The notes: generated by a model not told the origin, from the letters alone. A DNA stretch of 64,000 nucleotides from Brevundimonas sp. (GCA_027531145.1 JAPZRF010000021.1:1-64000); one strand, 5' to 3'; numbered from the stretch's first letter, positions 1 to 9,052 are shown. A program made the numbers and translations.

Positions 1-21
1 AGAACGCTAACCGGACAGATC

Positions 22-62
22 GGCCGGCCTGCTGCGCTGGTTGATGGCTGCGCAGGCCGGCC
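22..62. repeat. GC-rich inverted repeat (10-bp perfect stem)
   Basis: GGCCGGCCTG at 22-31 pairs perfectly with CAGGCCGGCC at 53-62 around a 21-nt loop. No T-run follows on either strand, so a classical terminator is not supported. Bases 1-119 hold no recognisable gene. One + frame is open from base 1 to a TGA at 121-123, but its translation resembles nothing I know. Confidence 0.4.
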
Positions 63-119
63 TATTGCCAACCCCACCAACCCAAGCTCAGATCACCCAA
101 GGACTCTCGTTATGGCTGG

Positions 120-1913
120 ATGAGAAACGGGGGTCACGTCAATAGGTCCGACGCCGACGAGGCATGCTGCGGCGCCACACCGGTGGAGTACGATGCGGTA
201 GCGGGCGTTCAGGCGGTCATAGACAGCATAAATCTCGCCAATTCAGGACAGCCCCAAAGAGCACCCATCGACCCGGACCGCCGGCAAATGTCTATTTCTC
301 CGGGGCGCGATTACCAAGATGTGACACAAGAAAGCGGCGTTTCCGCGGAACTTTCATGGGATTGGGGATTTGCAGATTTTTCATCAATCACCGCTCGTAG
401 GGAGTTTGAAGCACGGCGCAACCAGGATATTGACTTCAACTACATAGACATTTTGTATCGCGATGGTCAGGAGACACGGTTCGAGAATTTCACTCAAGAG
501 TTCCGACTACATGGTCAAGCGGGAAATCTCGACTGGCTTCTGGGCGTGTTTTACTCGGAAGAAACAATCACCCTGACTGATCGAATTCGGCAAGGTGCGG
601 ACTTTTCCGCCTATCTCAACACTCTCACATTGGCCAGGACTGGCGGTCTGATTGGTTTTTTTGGCCCCGGCATGAGCGGGCTCAGTATTGCCGATCTCAT
701 TTATGGCCCGGGCCCCGACTACGCAGCGCCCCTCTCCGGTCAAGGACAAATCGCAGATCGCTGGGTTCAGGACTCGCAGGGTGTTTCTGTTTTTTCCCAC
801 AACGAGATCAGTCTGACGGACAATACGGTCTTGACCGTCGGCTTGCGCTACAATGATGAACAACGCGATGCGAGAGCAAATCTGGCCGCGTTCACCAATA
901 CCTGCAATTCAACGCTGACCCGTGCCGCCGCAAACTTTCCCGCCACCATCGCTTTTTTCCTCAACCCCGCCAATACGCAGCTTGTCGATCTGGTCGGGCT
1001 CTCTTGTATTGGAGCCGTCAATCCGCTGACAAATGGCGATTATGCTGGCAGCCGCCGCGAAGGCGAATGGAGCGGCACGCTCTCCATTCGGCACCATTTT
1101 AGTGATGATCTCATGGTTTATGGCGGTGTGTCGCGCGGCTACAAGTCGGGCGGTTTCAACCTGGACCGGGCGGGATTTGCCGCCACACCGATCGGGCCAG
1201 CGCCAGGTGTCGCCTCCTTCAGCTTAAGCCAACTCGAATTCAATCAGGAGTTTACCGACAATTATGAAGTGGGCTTGCGGTCTACGATATTGAATGGGAC
1301 TACATTCATTAATGTGACTGGATTTCATCAACATCTTTCCGATTATCAACAAAATTCATTCAATGGGATAAACTTCGACGTAGCGAACGTGCCAGAGGTG
1401 GTGAGCCAAGGCGTCGAGTTCGAAATCTCTTCAAGGCCCATTGACAATCTCGACTTGAGATTTGGCGTCACCTACCTCGATGCATATTACGATACCACAG
1501 TGAACTTTTCGGCGCCGACGCCCGATCCGAGCGGCGCCAATACTGTGGTTGCGGGGCAGGCGCTCCAATTGCAGCCGCCGTGGCGGGTAAGTGCGGGCGT
1601 GAGCTATGAACATGTCATAGCGGATAATCTGCGGGCGCTTTTCTACCTCGACGCGCGTTGGGACAGCGAGGTGGCTTCACAAACGCCTGGGCGCCCGGCC
1701 AGCGGTTCAACTGACATGGCCGCAATCACCATCCTCAATGGCAGGATCGCGGTTGGGGCGCCGAGTGGAGGCTGGCAATTCGAATTCTGGGGTCGAAATC
1801 TCGCCGATGAATCCAGCTTTGCCGGATTTTCTGCGCCATTGCAGCCAGGCACCTATCTGGCTAACGTCACTGAGCCCCGGACCTTTGGCGTCACCCTCCG
1901 TGTACGCCACTGA
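120..1913 (+). pseudogene. TonB-dependent receptor, beta-barrel fragment lacking signal peptide and plug
   Basis: The 597-residue frame matches the barrel and C-terminal end of iron-siderophore-type TonB-dependent receptors. It has a segment FTQEFRLHGQAGNLDWLLG near residue 120, the GVSRGYKSGGFN barrel motif near residue 345, and a C-terminal TFGVTLRVRH close to the usual GVTLRVRF. Full receptors run about 750-850 residues and begin with a signal peptide, a TonB box and a plug. None of these is encoded here: an in-frame TGA at 42-44 closes the frame upstream, and the first ~20 residues resemble no receptor. It is therefore an N-terminally truncated remnant, and the ATG is only the first available start. 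The gene is visibly less GC-rich than the chromosome around 3-20 kb. An IS3-type end begins 3 bp after its stop, so truncation by mobile-element activity is plausible. It cannot be a working transporter as it stands. Confidence 0.75.
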
Positions 1914-1916
1914 TAG

Positions 1917-2145
1917 TGACGTGCCCCCCTCTGGTCTCTCGATCCTTGTGACAGTCCAGGGGGTGATGATTGATCTCCCGCGCTGGCGGTAGCGGCCGGC
2001 CGGTGGAGCTGATCAGGTTGCGCAGCTGGCCGGGCGCGGGGTTCAGCCACACTGCGTCGGGGGTGAGCCCGCCATGGGCCGAGTGCGGCCTGACGTGGTG
2101 GTAGTCGAGCCGCCAGCACTCGATCACGGGCCGGGCCAGAGCTGG
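1917..2145 (-). mobile_element. IS3-family insertion sequence remnant (right end)
   Basis: TGACGTGCCCCCCTCTGG at 1917 starts with the TGA/TG and C-run typical of this IS3-type terminus, and it resembles the termini at 21230 (reverse) and 27501. About 100 bp inside it lies the C-terminal end of an IS3-family OrfB transposase on the minus strand, which is the expected spacing to the right inverted repeat. Nothing recognisable of orfA, the left end or the rest of orfB remains. Confidence 0.6.
2017..2145 (-). pseudogene. IS3-family OrfB transposase, C-terminal fragment
   Basis: About 43 residues match the extreme C-terminus of the DDE integrase core of IS3-family OrfB. The segment includes WRLDYHHVRPHSAHGGLTPD, the hallmark (D)YN-x-RPHSALGGLTP block. 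It contains the region after the third catalytic acidic residue only, so it is inactive. The reading frame continues on both sides without recognisable similarity. It marks the decayed IS remnant that abuts the truncated TonB receptor gene. Confidence 0.7.
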
Positions 2146-2404
2146 ACTGCAGGCTGAAGCCGCAACTGCAGCCTCCTCGCCATTCCGGCGCGGGTCCCGT
2201 GGGGAGTTCGAGGTTGCGCGACCATTCATGCAGTGCGTATCGTCTCGACCGCGCTGCAGCTTCATGGTCGAGGGACGATGAACATGCTCGCATTGATCGG
2301 CTTGTCTTTCGCACTGACCGTCAGCCCGATGGTCGTCACCGTCGAGCCAGACCCGCAGGACCGGGCCGGACGGCCCGGCGGTCAATCAGACAACGCGGTG
2401 GGAC

Positions 2405-2440
2405 AGAGCCCCCGTTTGCGGGCCTGCGGGGGCTCTTTCT
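2405..2440 (+). terminator. Rho-independent terminator
   Basis: AGAGCCCCCG (2405-2414) pairs perfectly with CGGGGGCTCT (2427-2436) across a 12-nt loop, and TTCT follows, giving TTTCT from 2436. It reads on the + strand. No intact + strand gene lies directly upstream, so it probably belonged to a gene lost during the IS-associated rearrangement. Confidence 0.7.
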
Positions 2441-2620
2441 GCATCGGCTCAGGAGGCGTCACTGTCGGTCTGGGTCAGCGCCGGCCGTCTCCGACCGGGC
2501 CGGTGCCGAGCGACCACCAGAATGGCGATGAGGCCGGTTGCGCCCGGACGCCACGTCACGGCGGACACGGAGGCACCGCCAGCCCCGGCGGCAGCAGCAC
2601 CGTCGTTGTCGCCCCCAGCG

Positions 2621-2648
2621 GCGGGGGCGGGGGCGGGGGCGGGGGCGG
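2621..2648 (+). repeat. (GGGGGC)n run, potential G-quadruplex
   Basis: Four runs of five G separated by single C residues occur in a row. This satisfies the G-quadruplex sequence rule on the + strand and accounts for the Pro/Ala/Gly-rich translations in all frames here. Confidence 0.6.
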
Positions 2649-2916
2649 AACACAGCCTCCGTCTGAGCCCATCAGCAACTGCCCGCGTCCGCCGCCGATA
2701 CCTGTTCCGCACTGACGATAGCGGTCTGGCGACTGAGCGGCGCCGACCAATGGGGGGCGGCCGCAAGCGGTCGGACGGCGAGCCGTCCGACATTAGAGCC
2801 GGGGGAACGACAGGGGACGTCCGGCTGAGCCGGCGACCGTCGTGATCAACCCGTCCAGGGTGGAGGTCTGGCCCGGAGCTGCCCGCCCCGTTCAACCGAC
2901 CCCGCTTCCCACCGGC

Positions 2917-2993
2917 TGGCGCACCCGACACGACTCGAACGTGTGACCTTTGCCTTCGGAGGGCAACGCTCTATCCATCTGAGCTACGGGTGC
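2917..2993 (-). tRNA. tRNA-Arg (anticodon CCG)
   Basis: Read on the minus strand, the acceptor 5' strand GCACCCG (2993-2987) pairs with CGGGTGC (2927-2921), followed by discriminator G and an encoded CCA (2919-2917). The D arm (GCTCAGATGGATAGAGC), the anticodon loop CTCCGAA with CCG at 2959-2957, and the T loop TTCGAGT are all present. It decodes CGG. All arms appear intact. tRNA genes are common integration sites, and an IS remnant lies about 770 bp away, but no attachment-site duplication was seen. Confidence 0.95.
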
Positions 2994-3049
2994 CTGCAGC
3001 CAGCGGCGGCAAGAGGGGGGTCCTAGCGCATCGCGGCGGGCGCCTCAAT

Positions 3050-3112
3050 CCCGGATCGCAAGGGCGGCCCGGATCGCAAGGGCGACCCGGATCGCAAGGG
3101 CGACCCGGATCG
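3050..3112 (+). repeat. 18-bp tandem repeat, 3.5 copies
   Basis: The unit CCCGGATCGCAAGGGCGA starts at 3050, 3068 and 3086, with a half copy at 3104-3112. The first copy differs only in its last base (G for A). It lies between the tRNA and the 3' end of the minus-strand gene at 3127, in non-coding sequence. Confidence 0.85.
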
Positions 3113-3126
3113 TGCGCGACCGCCCT

Positions 3127-3897
3127 TCAGTCCAGAGCCCGGTCCAGCTCCTCCTGGCGAATGCGGTACAGCCGGTCCAGCGCGCCGGGGCCGTCCAGGG
3201 CGGCGCGGTCCAGCGCCCACTCCCAGTCGGCCTGGTCGGCCAGCACCCGGCGCGGATCGACCACGCCGGCGTCCAGCACCCGGGCGAAGGTCCGCCGCAG
3301 CCGCCGGTCGGCGGCGGTCAGGCGGGGGTCGTTGCAGATCATGGCCTCGGCCCGGCTCATGGTGCGACGGCAGTCGATCCCGGCGGTGCGGTCGGGCTGC
3401 GGCCCGGTCCGCCCCGGGGTGGGCTTGATCTCCGCAGGCTCCGTCCCGTCGTCTTCACCCGGCTTGCGGCCGGTCAGCGGATCGCCGCCCTCCCCGTCCA
3501 GCCCGGGCACCTCCGGCGCGGGCGGCGGGACGAAGCCGTCGGGTGCCCCCTCCAGCACCTCCAGCCGCGGCCCGGCCTCGACCGGCGGCGGCGGCGGCGG
3601 ATCGACCAGGGCGATCTGTACGCCCGGGCCGCGCGGGGACAGGTCGCGGCCGTCCAGCGCCGCCCCGGCCATCTGCACCCCCGCCACGCCGACCAGGCCG
3701 AGGCCCGCGACCGCGCCCAGCGCCACCGTGCCGCGCCGGCCCAGCGGCCAGCGCTGCGCCGCCGTCCGCACCAGCCGACCCAGCTGCACCGCGCGCGCGG
3801 TCGCCGCCGCCCTCAGCCGGTCGAGATCGTCCCGGGTCAGCGGGCTGCTCCGGCGCCGATGTAAAGGTTCAGCCAGCGGAACACCTCGTCGTGCCAC
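3127..3897 (-). CDS. Single-pass membrane protein with C-terminal LprI-like domain
   Basis: The translation is 256 residues. A basic N-terminal region is followed by one transmembrane helix (about residues 56-80, GTVALGAVAGLGLVGVAGVQ) and a Pro-rich linker. Residues ~175-255 resemble the lysozyme-inhibitor LprI / DUF1311 family: IDCRRTMSRAEAMICNDPRL with the two conserved cysteines, then an amphipathic helical stretch ending ADWEWALDRAA. The topology suggests a periplasmic C-terminal domain. It overlaps the 3' end of the upstream S9 peptidase by 61 nt if the ATG is used. No GTG or TTG lies between that ATG and the peptidase stop, so either the overlap is real or a CTG serves as start. The two genes are probably co-transcribed. 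The function is otherwise unknown. Confidence 0.6.
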   Translation of the reverse strand: MARRGVPLAEPLHRRRSSPLTRDDLDRLRAAATARAVQLGRLVRTAAQRWPLGRRGTVALGAVAGLGLVGVAGVQMAGAALDGRDLSPRGPGVQIALVDPPPPPPVEAGPRLEVLEGAPDGFVPPPAPEVPGLDGEGGDPLTGRKPGEDDGTEPAEIKPTPGRTGPQPDRTAGIDCRRTMSRAEAMICNDPRLTAADRRLRRTFARVLDAGVVDPRRVLADQADWEWALDRAALDGPGALDRLYRIRQEELDRALD

Positions 3898-5894
3898 TGC
3901 AGGCTGTTGCGCGGCTTGAGGATCCAGTGGTTCTCGTCCGGGAACACCACCAGCCGGCTCTCGACGCCGCGCCGCTGCAGGGCGTTGAAGGTGGCGATCG
4001 ACTGGGTGGTGGGCACGCGGAAGTCGAGGTCGCCCTGGGTCACCAGCATCGGGTCGCGCCAGTTGGCGACGTGGTTGGCCGGGTTGAAGCGCTGGTAGTT
4101 CTGCGGGACGTCGTAGGGCGTCCCGCCGTTATCCCACTCGTTGAACCACAGCTCCTCCGTGGCGTAGCCCATGCCGAAGGTGTCGAAGATGCCGGCGTGG
4201 TTGACCAGGCAGTCGAAGGTCCCCGGCCAGTTTCCGGCGATCCAGTTGATCATGTAGCCGCCGTAGGAGGCACCGAGCGCGCAGGCCCGCTCGCCGTCGA
4301 TGAAGTCATAGGTCGCCTGCACATGGGCCCAGCCCTTCTGCAGGTCCTCCAGCGGCCGGTCGCCCCAGTGGCCACTGATGGCGTCAGTGAAGGCCTGGCC
4401 GTAGCCGGTCGAGCCGTGGAAATCGATCATCACCACCGCATAGCCGGAGCCCGCGTAGGTCATGGCGTTCCAGCGGTAGGACCAGGCCTCGCCGAACGAG
4501 CCCTGCGGCCCGCCGTGGATCAGGAAGACGGTGGGATAGCGGCGCCCCTCGACATAGCCCGCCGGCCTGACCACGAAGCCGTGCACCGTCCCGCCGTTCC
4601 AGCCGGCGAAGCTGAACTGCTCGTGCTCGCCGAAGGCCCGCTGGTCCAGCACCCCGGCGTTGACGGCGGTCAGCCGGCGCGGGGCCTCGCGGCCGCGGTA
4701 GCTCTGCAGATACAGGTCCGCCGGCGCGTCCAGCGCGTCGCGGGCGTAGAGCAGCCCGCGCGGCGTCGCCTGCACCGAGGCCACATGGCCCGGCCCGGTC
4801 ATCGTCGTCACCCGGCCGCTGCGCACATCGATGGCGAACAGACGGGTCGAGCCGACGTCCTGGGCCGTCGCATAAAGGGTGCGGCCGTCCGGGCTCCAGG
4901 TCAGGCTGTCAGGCGAGCGGTCCCAGTCAGCCGCCAGCGGCCGCACCGTCCCGCTCTCGAGGTCGCGCAGGTGGATGACGTAGCGGTCCGCCTCGAAGCC
5001 CGGCCGGGCCATGGCCCGGTAGGCCAGGGTGCGGCCGTCCGGCGAGATCACCGGCCCGGCGTCCCACGCCGGATTGGCCTCGGTCAGGTTCTCGAAGGTC
5101 CCGGTCGCGTGGGCGTCGGCGGCGGTGGTGTAGAGGTCGAAGTCGGTGCTCCAGGCCTCGGTCCGGCCAGCCTCGCGCGCCGAGAAGATGATCGACCGGC
5201 CGTCCCGGGTGAAGGTGTAGTCGCTCTCGTCGCCGAACGGCTTGGAGGGGGTGTCGCCGTCGAAGCCGAGCGTCACCCAGGCCACAGGCCCGGTCGCCCG
5301 CCCGTCGGGGCCCAGCGCCTGGGTGAAGACGTGGTTGCGCGTGCCGTCGCCCCAGCTGTCCCAGTGGCGGGCGAACAGCCGGTCATAGACCAACCCGGTC
5401 CCGCGTGGAGGCGCGGTCATGCTGACCGCCGGGCCGACCGCGAGGCTGACCGCCAGCCGGTCGCCGGTCGGGCTCAGCCGATAGGTCTGCACGTCGTGCG
5501 GCAGGTCGGTGACCTGCACCGCCTCGGCCCCGGTCGCGTCGGTCATCCACACCTGGGTCGAGCCGGAGCGGCCCGACAGGAAGTACAGCCGGCCGTTCTG
5601 AGCCCAGCGGGCGGCGAAGGCGCCGCCGTCGGAGATGGCCAGCCGGCGCGCCGGCGCGTCTCCGGCCAGCGGCTGGAGGAACAGGCTGGTGACGCCGCGG
5701 TTGGCCTCCAGATCGGTGGCGCGCACGGCATAGACGACCTGGCTGCCGTCCGGCGAGACCTGCGGGTCCGACAACCGGTTCAGCCGGATCAGATCCTCAT
5801 AGCTGAAGGGCTGCGGGGCGGCCGGCTGGGCCACAGCCGGGGCGGCGGCGAGCAGAACGGCGGCAAAACTGGCGACAACGAGGACGGGACGCAT
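3837..5894 (-). CDS. S9 family peptidase (dipeptidyl/acylaminoacyl peptidase), copy 1
   Basis: This 685-residue exported serine peptidase of the prolyl-oligopeptidase clan cleaves short peptides, probably in the periplasm. It has a signal peptide (MRPVLVVASFAAVLLAAAPAVA), a WD40-like beta-propeller over about residues 30-400 (repeated SPDG motifs), and an alpha/beta-hydrolase domain. The catalytic triad is visible: Ser543 in GASYGGYM, Asp624 in DLDFRVP and His656 in DENHWI. It is 95 bp downstream of a second peptidase of exactly the same length and similar motifs on the same strand, so the pair looks like a tandem duplication. The length is typical for the family. Substrate specificity cannot be read from the sequence. 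Confidence 0.92.
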   Translation of the reverse strand: MRPVLVVASFAAVLLAAAPAVAQPAAPQPFSYEDLIRLNRLSDPQVSPDGSQVVYAVRATDLEANRGVTSLFLQPLAGDAPARRLAISDGGAFAARWAQNGRLYFLSGRSGSTQVWMTDATGAEAVQVTDLPHDVQTYRLSPTGDRLAVSLAVGPAVSMTAPPRGTGLVYDRLFARHWDSWGDGTRNHVFTQALGPDGRATGPVAWVTLGFDGDTPSKPFGDESDYTFTRDGRSIIFSAREAGRTEAWSTDFDLYTTAADAHATGTFENLTEANPAWDAGPVISPDGRTLAYRAMARPGFEADRYVIHLRDLESGTVRPLAADWDRSPDSLTWSPDGRTLYATAQDVGSTRLFAIDVRSGRVTTMTGPGHVASVQATPRGLLYARDALDAPADLYLQSYRGREAPRRLTAVNAGVLDQRAFGEHEQFSFAGWNGGTVHGFVVRPAGYVEGRRYPTVFLIHGGPQGSFGEAWSYRWNAMTYAGSGYAVVMIDFHGSTGYGQAFTDAISGHWGDRPLEDLQKGWAHVQATYDFIDGERACALGASYGGYMINWIAGNWPGTFDCLVNHAGIFDTFGMGYATEELWFNEWDNGGTPYDVPQNYQRFNPANHVANWRDPMLVTQGDLDFRVPTTQSIATFNALQRRGVESRLVVFPDENHWILKPRNSLQWHDEVFRWLNLYIGAGAAR

Positions 5895-5989
5895 GGCGGT
5901 CTCCGGAAGCGGACGCTGGGAGCCGAACGGGTATCATCGTCACCTCGCCCGCTCCAAGCGCGAACCGCTTGCCGCCGCCCTCGCCGCCC

Positions 5990-8047
5990 TCAGCGCGGGA
6001 CGGTGTGCGCCGCGGTCCAGTCGAGGATCTCGCGCTGCCAGGCCACCCAGTTCTGCGGCTTGAGGATCCAGTGGTTCTCGTCCGGCACATGGACGAAGCG
6101 ACTCGGCACGCCCTGGCGCTGCAACGCCGAGAAGGTGGCGAGGCCCTGCTCGACCGGCACGCGGAAGTCGCGCGAGCCGTGCAGCACCAGCATCGGCTTC
6201 TCCCAGGCGGCGACGTAGGTGTTGGGGCTCATCGCGGCGTAGAGCTCGGCCCGCTCCCACGACGGGCCGCCGAACTCGTGGATGAAGTTGCCGATGTCCA
6301 TGGCGTTCATCAGCATGCCGACATCGAAGATCCCGGCGTGGTTGACGAGGCAGCGGTAGGGCGCGTGCGCCCGCCCGGCGATCATGTTGACCATGTAGCC
6401 GCCGTAGGAGGCACCCAGCGCGCAGGCGCGGTCGCGGTCCATCCAGGGGTTGGCCGCCAGCGCCGCCTCGAAGCCCTTCTGCAGGTCCTCCAGCGGCCGG
6501 TCGCCCCAGTGGTCGTTGATGGCGTCGGTGAAGGCCTGGCCGAAGCCGGGCGAGCCGTGGAAGTTGATCATCACCACACCGAAGCCGGCGGCGGCATAGG
6601 TCTGCGGGTTCCAGCGGTAGCCCCAGCCGTCGGTCCAGGGCGACTTGGGGCCGCCGTGGATCAGGTGGGCCACCGGATAGGTCCGCCCCTCGACGAAGCT
6701 CACGGGTTTGTAGACCCAGCCCTGCACCGGATGCCCGTTCCAGCCGGCGAAGGTGAACAGCTCGGGCTTCGACAGGGCGGTGCCGGCCAGCAGGGCGGCG
6801 TTGTGGTCGGTCAGGGGCCGGCCTCTCTCGAGGATCTGCGTCGGCCGGTCCGAGGCGTCCCAGGCCATCACCAGCCGCCCGTCGGTCTCGTCGAAGCCGG
6901 ACACCACCCCGCGGTCAGTCAGGGCCTCGACCTGGCCGGTGCGGGCGTCAATCTGGAACAGCTTCTGCTGGCCGTTGTCGGCCGCCGTGGCGTAGAGCGC
7001 CCGCCCGTCCGAGCGCCACGCGAGGCTGGCCGGCCCCCGGTCCCAGTCGCCGACCAGCACCCGCGCTTCGGACCCGTCGACCGCGGCCACCATGACCCTC
7101 GCTTGGTCGCCGCCGACGTTCTCGCGCCGCCCCGCCAGCCAGGCCAGACGGCGGCCGTCGGGTGAGACGGCGGGGGCGAAGTCGGGCGCGGCGTTGCCCG
7201 GGGTCAGGTTGACCGGCGCGCCGCCCGCCACCGCCACCCGGTGCAGGTCGCTGTTGTTGGTGAAGACCTCGGTGCGGCCCTGGGTCTGGGTCGAGAACAC
7301 CACATGGCGACCGTCGGGGCTGATCACATACTCGCCCTCGCCGCCGAGGGGCCGCGACGGCACATCGGCGTCGAGCCCCGGCGTCAGGGGCCGCGGCGCA
7401 CCATCCGCCAGACCCGAGCCGTTCAGCGCCTGCACGAACAGGTGGTTGCGGCGGCCGTCGTTCCAGCTGTCCCAGGGCCGCAGCGGCAGCCGGTCATAAG
7501 CCTGCACCGTCGCCGTGCGCGTCGCCCGGGCCCGCAGCCGATCTCGGGTGCAGGCCAGCTCGGCGCAATCGATGAACACCGGCAGTACCAGCACCAGCGC
7601 GTCCCCCGACGGCGAGACACGGAAGCCCGCCACATCGACCGGTGAGGTCGTGACCTGGGTCGCCGCCTGGCCATCGGCATCGGTCCGCCAGACCTGGCTG
7701 GAGCCGCCCCGGCCGGAAAGGAAGTAGACGGCCCGGCCGTCGGCGCTCCAGCGCCCGTTGCCCGCACCGCCGTCGGATACGGTCAGCCGCCGAGGCGCGC
7801 TGTCGCCGTCGATCATCCACAGCTCGCCGACGCCGCGGTTGCCGTCCCAGTCGGTGGTGCGCACGTGATAGAGCACCCGCCGCCCGTCCGGCGACAGGCG
7901 GGGGTCCGACACCCGCTCCATCATGGCCAGCTGCTCGAGGCTCAGTCCGCCGGCCGCCGTCGGGGCGGGCGAGGGCGCCGGGCCATCCTGGGCGAAGGTG
8001 GGGGCGGCGGCGCCCAGCAGGAGGGCGGCGAGGAGGGCGACGCGCAT
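5990..8047 (-). CDS. S9 family peptidase (dipeptidyl/acylaminoacyl peptidase), copy 2
   Basis: This 685-residue prolyl-oligopeptidase-family serine peptidase starts with a signal peptide (MRVALLAALLLGAAAPTFA) and continues with a beta-propeller and a hydrolase domain. The triad is Ser547 (GASYGGYM), Asp627 (SRDFRVP) and His659 (DENHWI). The open frame extends far upstream, but the start is placed at the ATG that opens the signal peptide. It shares long motifs with the downstream copy, such as HWGDRPLEDLQKG and LVNHAGIFD. The propellers differ, including an insertion with two Cys near residues 160-165 (DCAELACT), so the two enzymes may prefer different peptides. Transcription is divergent from the acyltransferase gene at 8177. 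Confidence 0.92.
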   Translation of the reverse strand: MRVALLAALLLGAAAPTFAQDGPAPSPAPTAAGGLSLEQLAMMERVSDPRLSPDGRRVLYHVRTTDWDGNRGVGELWMIDGDSAPRRLTVSDGGAGNGRWSADGRAVYFLSGRGGSSQVWRTDADGQAATQVTTSPVDVAGFRVSPSGDALVLVLPVFIDCAELACTRDRLRARATRTATVQAYDRLPLRPWDSWNDGRRNHLFVQALNGSGLADGAPRPLTPGLDADVPSRPLGGEGEYVISPDGRHVVFSTQTQGRTEVFTNNSDLHRVAVAGGAPVNLTPGNAAPDFAPAVSPDGRRLAWLAGRRENVGGDQARVMVAAVDGSEARVLVGDWDRGPASLAWRSDGRALYATAADNGQQKLFQIDARTGQVEALTDRGVVSGFDETDGRLVMAWDASDRPTQILERGRPLTDHNAALLAGTALSKPELFTFAGWNGHPVQGWVYKPVSFVEGRTYPVAHLIHGGPKSPWTDGWGYRWNPQTYAAAGFGVVMINFHGSPGFGQAFTDAINDHWGDRPLEDLQKGFEAALAANPWMDRDRACALGASYGGYMVNMIAGRAHAPYRCLVNHAGIFDVGMLMNAMDIGNFIHEFGGPSWERAELYAAMSPNTYVAAWEKPMLVLHGSRDFRVPVEQGLATFSALQRQGVPSRFVHVPDENHWILKPQNWVAWQREILDWTAAHTVPR

Positions 8048-8176
8048 GTGTGAAGCTCCGCAGTCCGGGGTCAGGCCATATCGGTAGCACGCCCCTCGCC
8101 GTCGCCAAGCGGTCCGGTTGGCCGCAGCGGACAGGACCGCTTGCCGGACCTCGCCGAAGCGGCGACAAGCGGAGCG

Positions 8177-9052
8177 ATGGCCGCCGTCGATCCCGCTCTC
8201 CCGCCTGCTCCTGCCGCGCCCAAGGGCGCGCACATCGTCGACGTGCTGATCGCCGAGCGGGCCCCGCGGCTGACCGGCTCGGCCATCTGGCCGCTGGCGC
8301 GCCCGGCGCTCTACGCCCTGCTCGGCTACGGCCGGGCCCGGGCCATGGCCGACGCCATCGCCGACCGCTCTGGCGCCGACACCCTGGCCTGGGTCACCGA
8401 CCTGCTGCAGCTCGACGTCCGGACCCTCAATCCCGGGCGGCTCCCGGCGACCGGGCGCTGCCTCGTCATCGCCAACCACCCGACCGGCATCGCCGACGGC
8501 CTCGCCGTCCACGCGGCCGTACAGCAGGTCCGCAAGGACGCCATCTACTTCGCCAATGCCGACGCCCTGCGGGTCAGCCCGCGCCTGGCCGAGAGCGTCA
8601 TTCCGGTCGAGTGGGTCGAGAGCAAACGCACCCGCGAGAAGACCCGCGCCACCCTCGCCGCCGCGCGCGAGGCGTTCGAGCAGGACCGCTGCGTCGTCAT
8701 GTTCCCTGCCGGCCGACTGGCCCGCGTCGGCCCGGACGGGGCCCTGACCGATCCGCCCTGGGCCACCACCGCCGCCTCCCTGGCGCGGCGCCACGGCGCG
8801 CCGGTCGTGCCGATCCACGTCGCCGGCCCGTCCTCCACCCTGTTCCACCTGTTCGACAGGGTCTCGCAGGAACTGCGCGACGTGACCCTGTTCCACGAGA
8901 TGCTCAACAAGACCGGCCGCCGCTTCGAGCTGCGCGTCGGGCCGCCGATCCCGCCCGACCGGCTGGATGTCGATCCCGGCAAAGCCACCGAGGCGCTCAA
9001 GGCCTATGTCGAGCGGGTCCTGCCCGGCCAGCCGGACGCGCCCTTCGCATGA
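8177..9052 (+). CDS. Lysophospholipid acyltransferase family protein (PlsC domain)
   Basis: This 291-residue protein is of the 1-acylglycerol-phosphate acyltransferase superfamily. The acceptor motif reads NHPTGIADG, the variant seen in the hemolysin-like / ornithine-lipid branch and not the classical NHx4D of PlsC. The second motif is FPAGRLARVG. It probably transfers an acyl group to a lysolipid at the inner membrane, but the substrate is unknown. The ATG at 8177 is preferred because GGAG lies 5 nt upstream; an in-frame TTG at 8141 would add 12 residues. The stop overlaps the tsaE start (ATGA), so it heads a translationally coupled operon. Confidence 0.82.
   Translation: MAAVDPALPPAPAAPKGAHIVDVLIAERAPRLTGSAIWPLARPALYALLGYGRARAMADAIADRSGADTLAWVTDLLQLDVRTLNPGRLPATGRCLVIANHPTGIADGLAVHAAVQQVRKDAIYFANADALRVSPRLAESVIPVEWVESKRTREKTRATLAAAREAFEQDRCVVMFPAGRLARVGPDGALTDPPWATTAASLARRHGAPVVPIHVAGPSSTLFHLFDRVSQELRDVTLFHEMLNKTGRRFELRVGPPIPPDRLDVDPGKATEALKAYVERVLPGQPDAPFA

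Larger units (their letters stand above)
2146..2916. other. Intergenic region without a supported gene
   Basis: Between the IS remnant and the tRNA several GC-driven open frames exist on both strands (Pro-, Gly- or Ala-rich translations), but none has a family match, a convincing start or consistent codon bias. The supported contents are the terminator at 2405-2440 and the G-run array at 2621-2648. A + strand frame from ATG 2281 has a hydrophobic start, but it reads straight through the terminator, so I do not call it. Confidence 0.4.

Noticed and set aside
2281..2715. Possible small exported protein starting with a hydrophobic stretch and ending in a poly-Gly region
   Set aside because: The frame reads through a strong terminator, and its second half is produced by the (GGGGGC)n run; no family match.
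3543..6218. Very long + strand open frame (about 890 codons) antisense to the S9 peptidase
   Set aside because: It is the complement of clear peptidase codons. The translation is low-complexity Val/Gly/Arg/His without domains, typical of antisense frames in GC-rich DNA.
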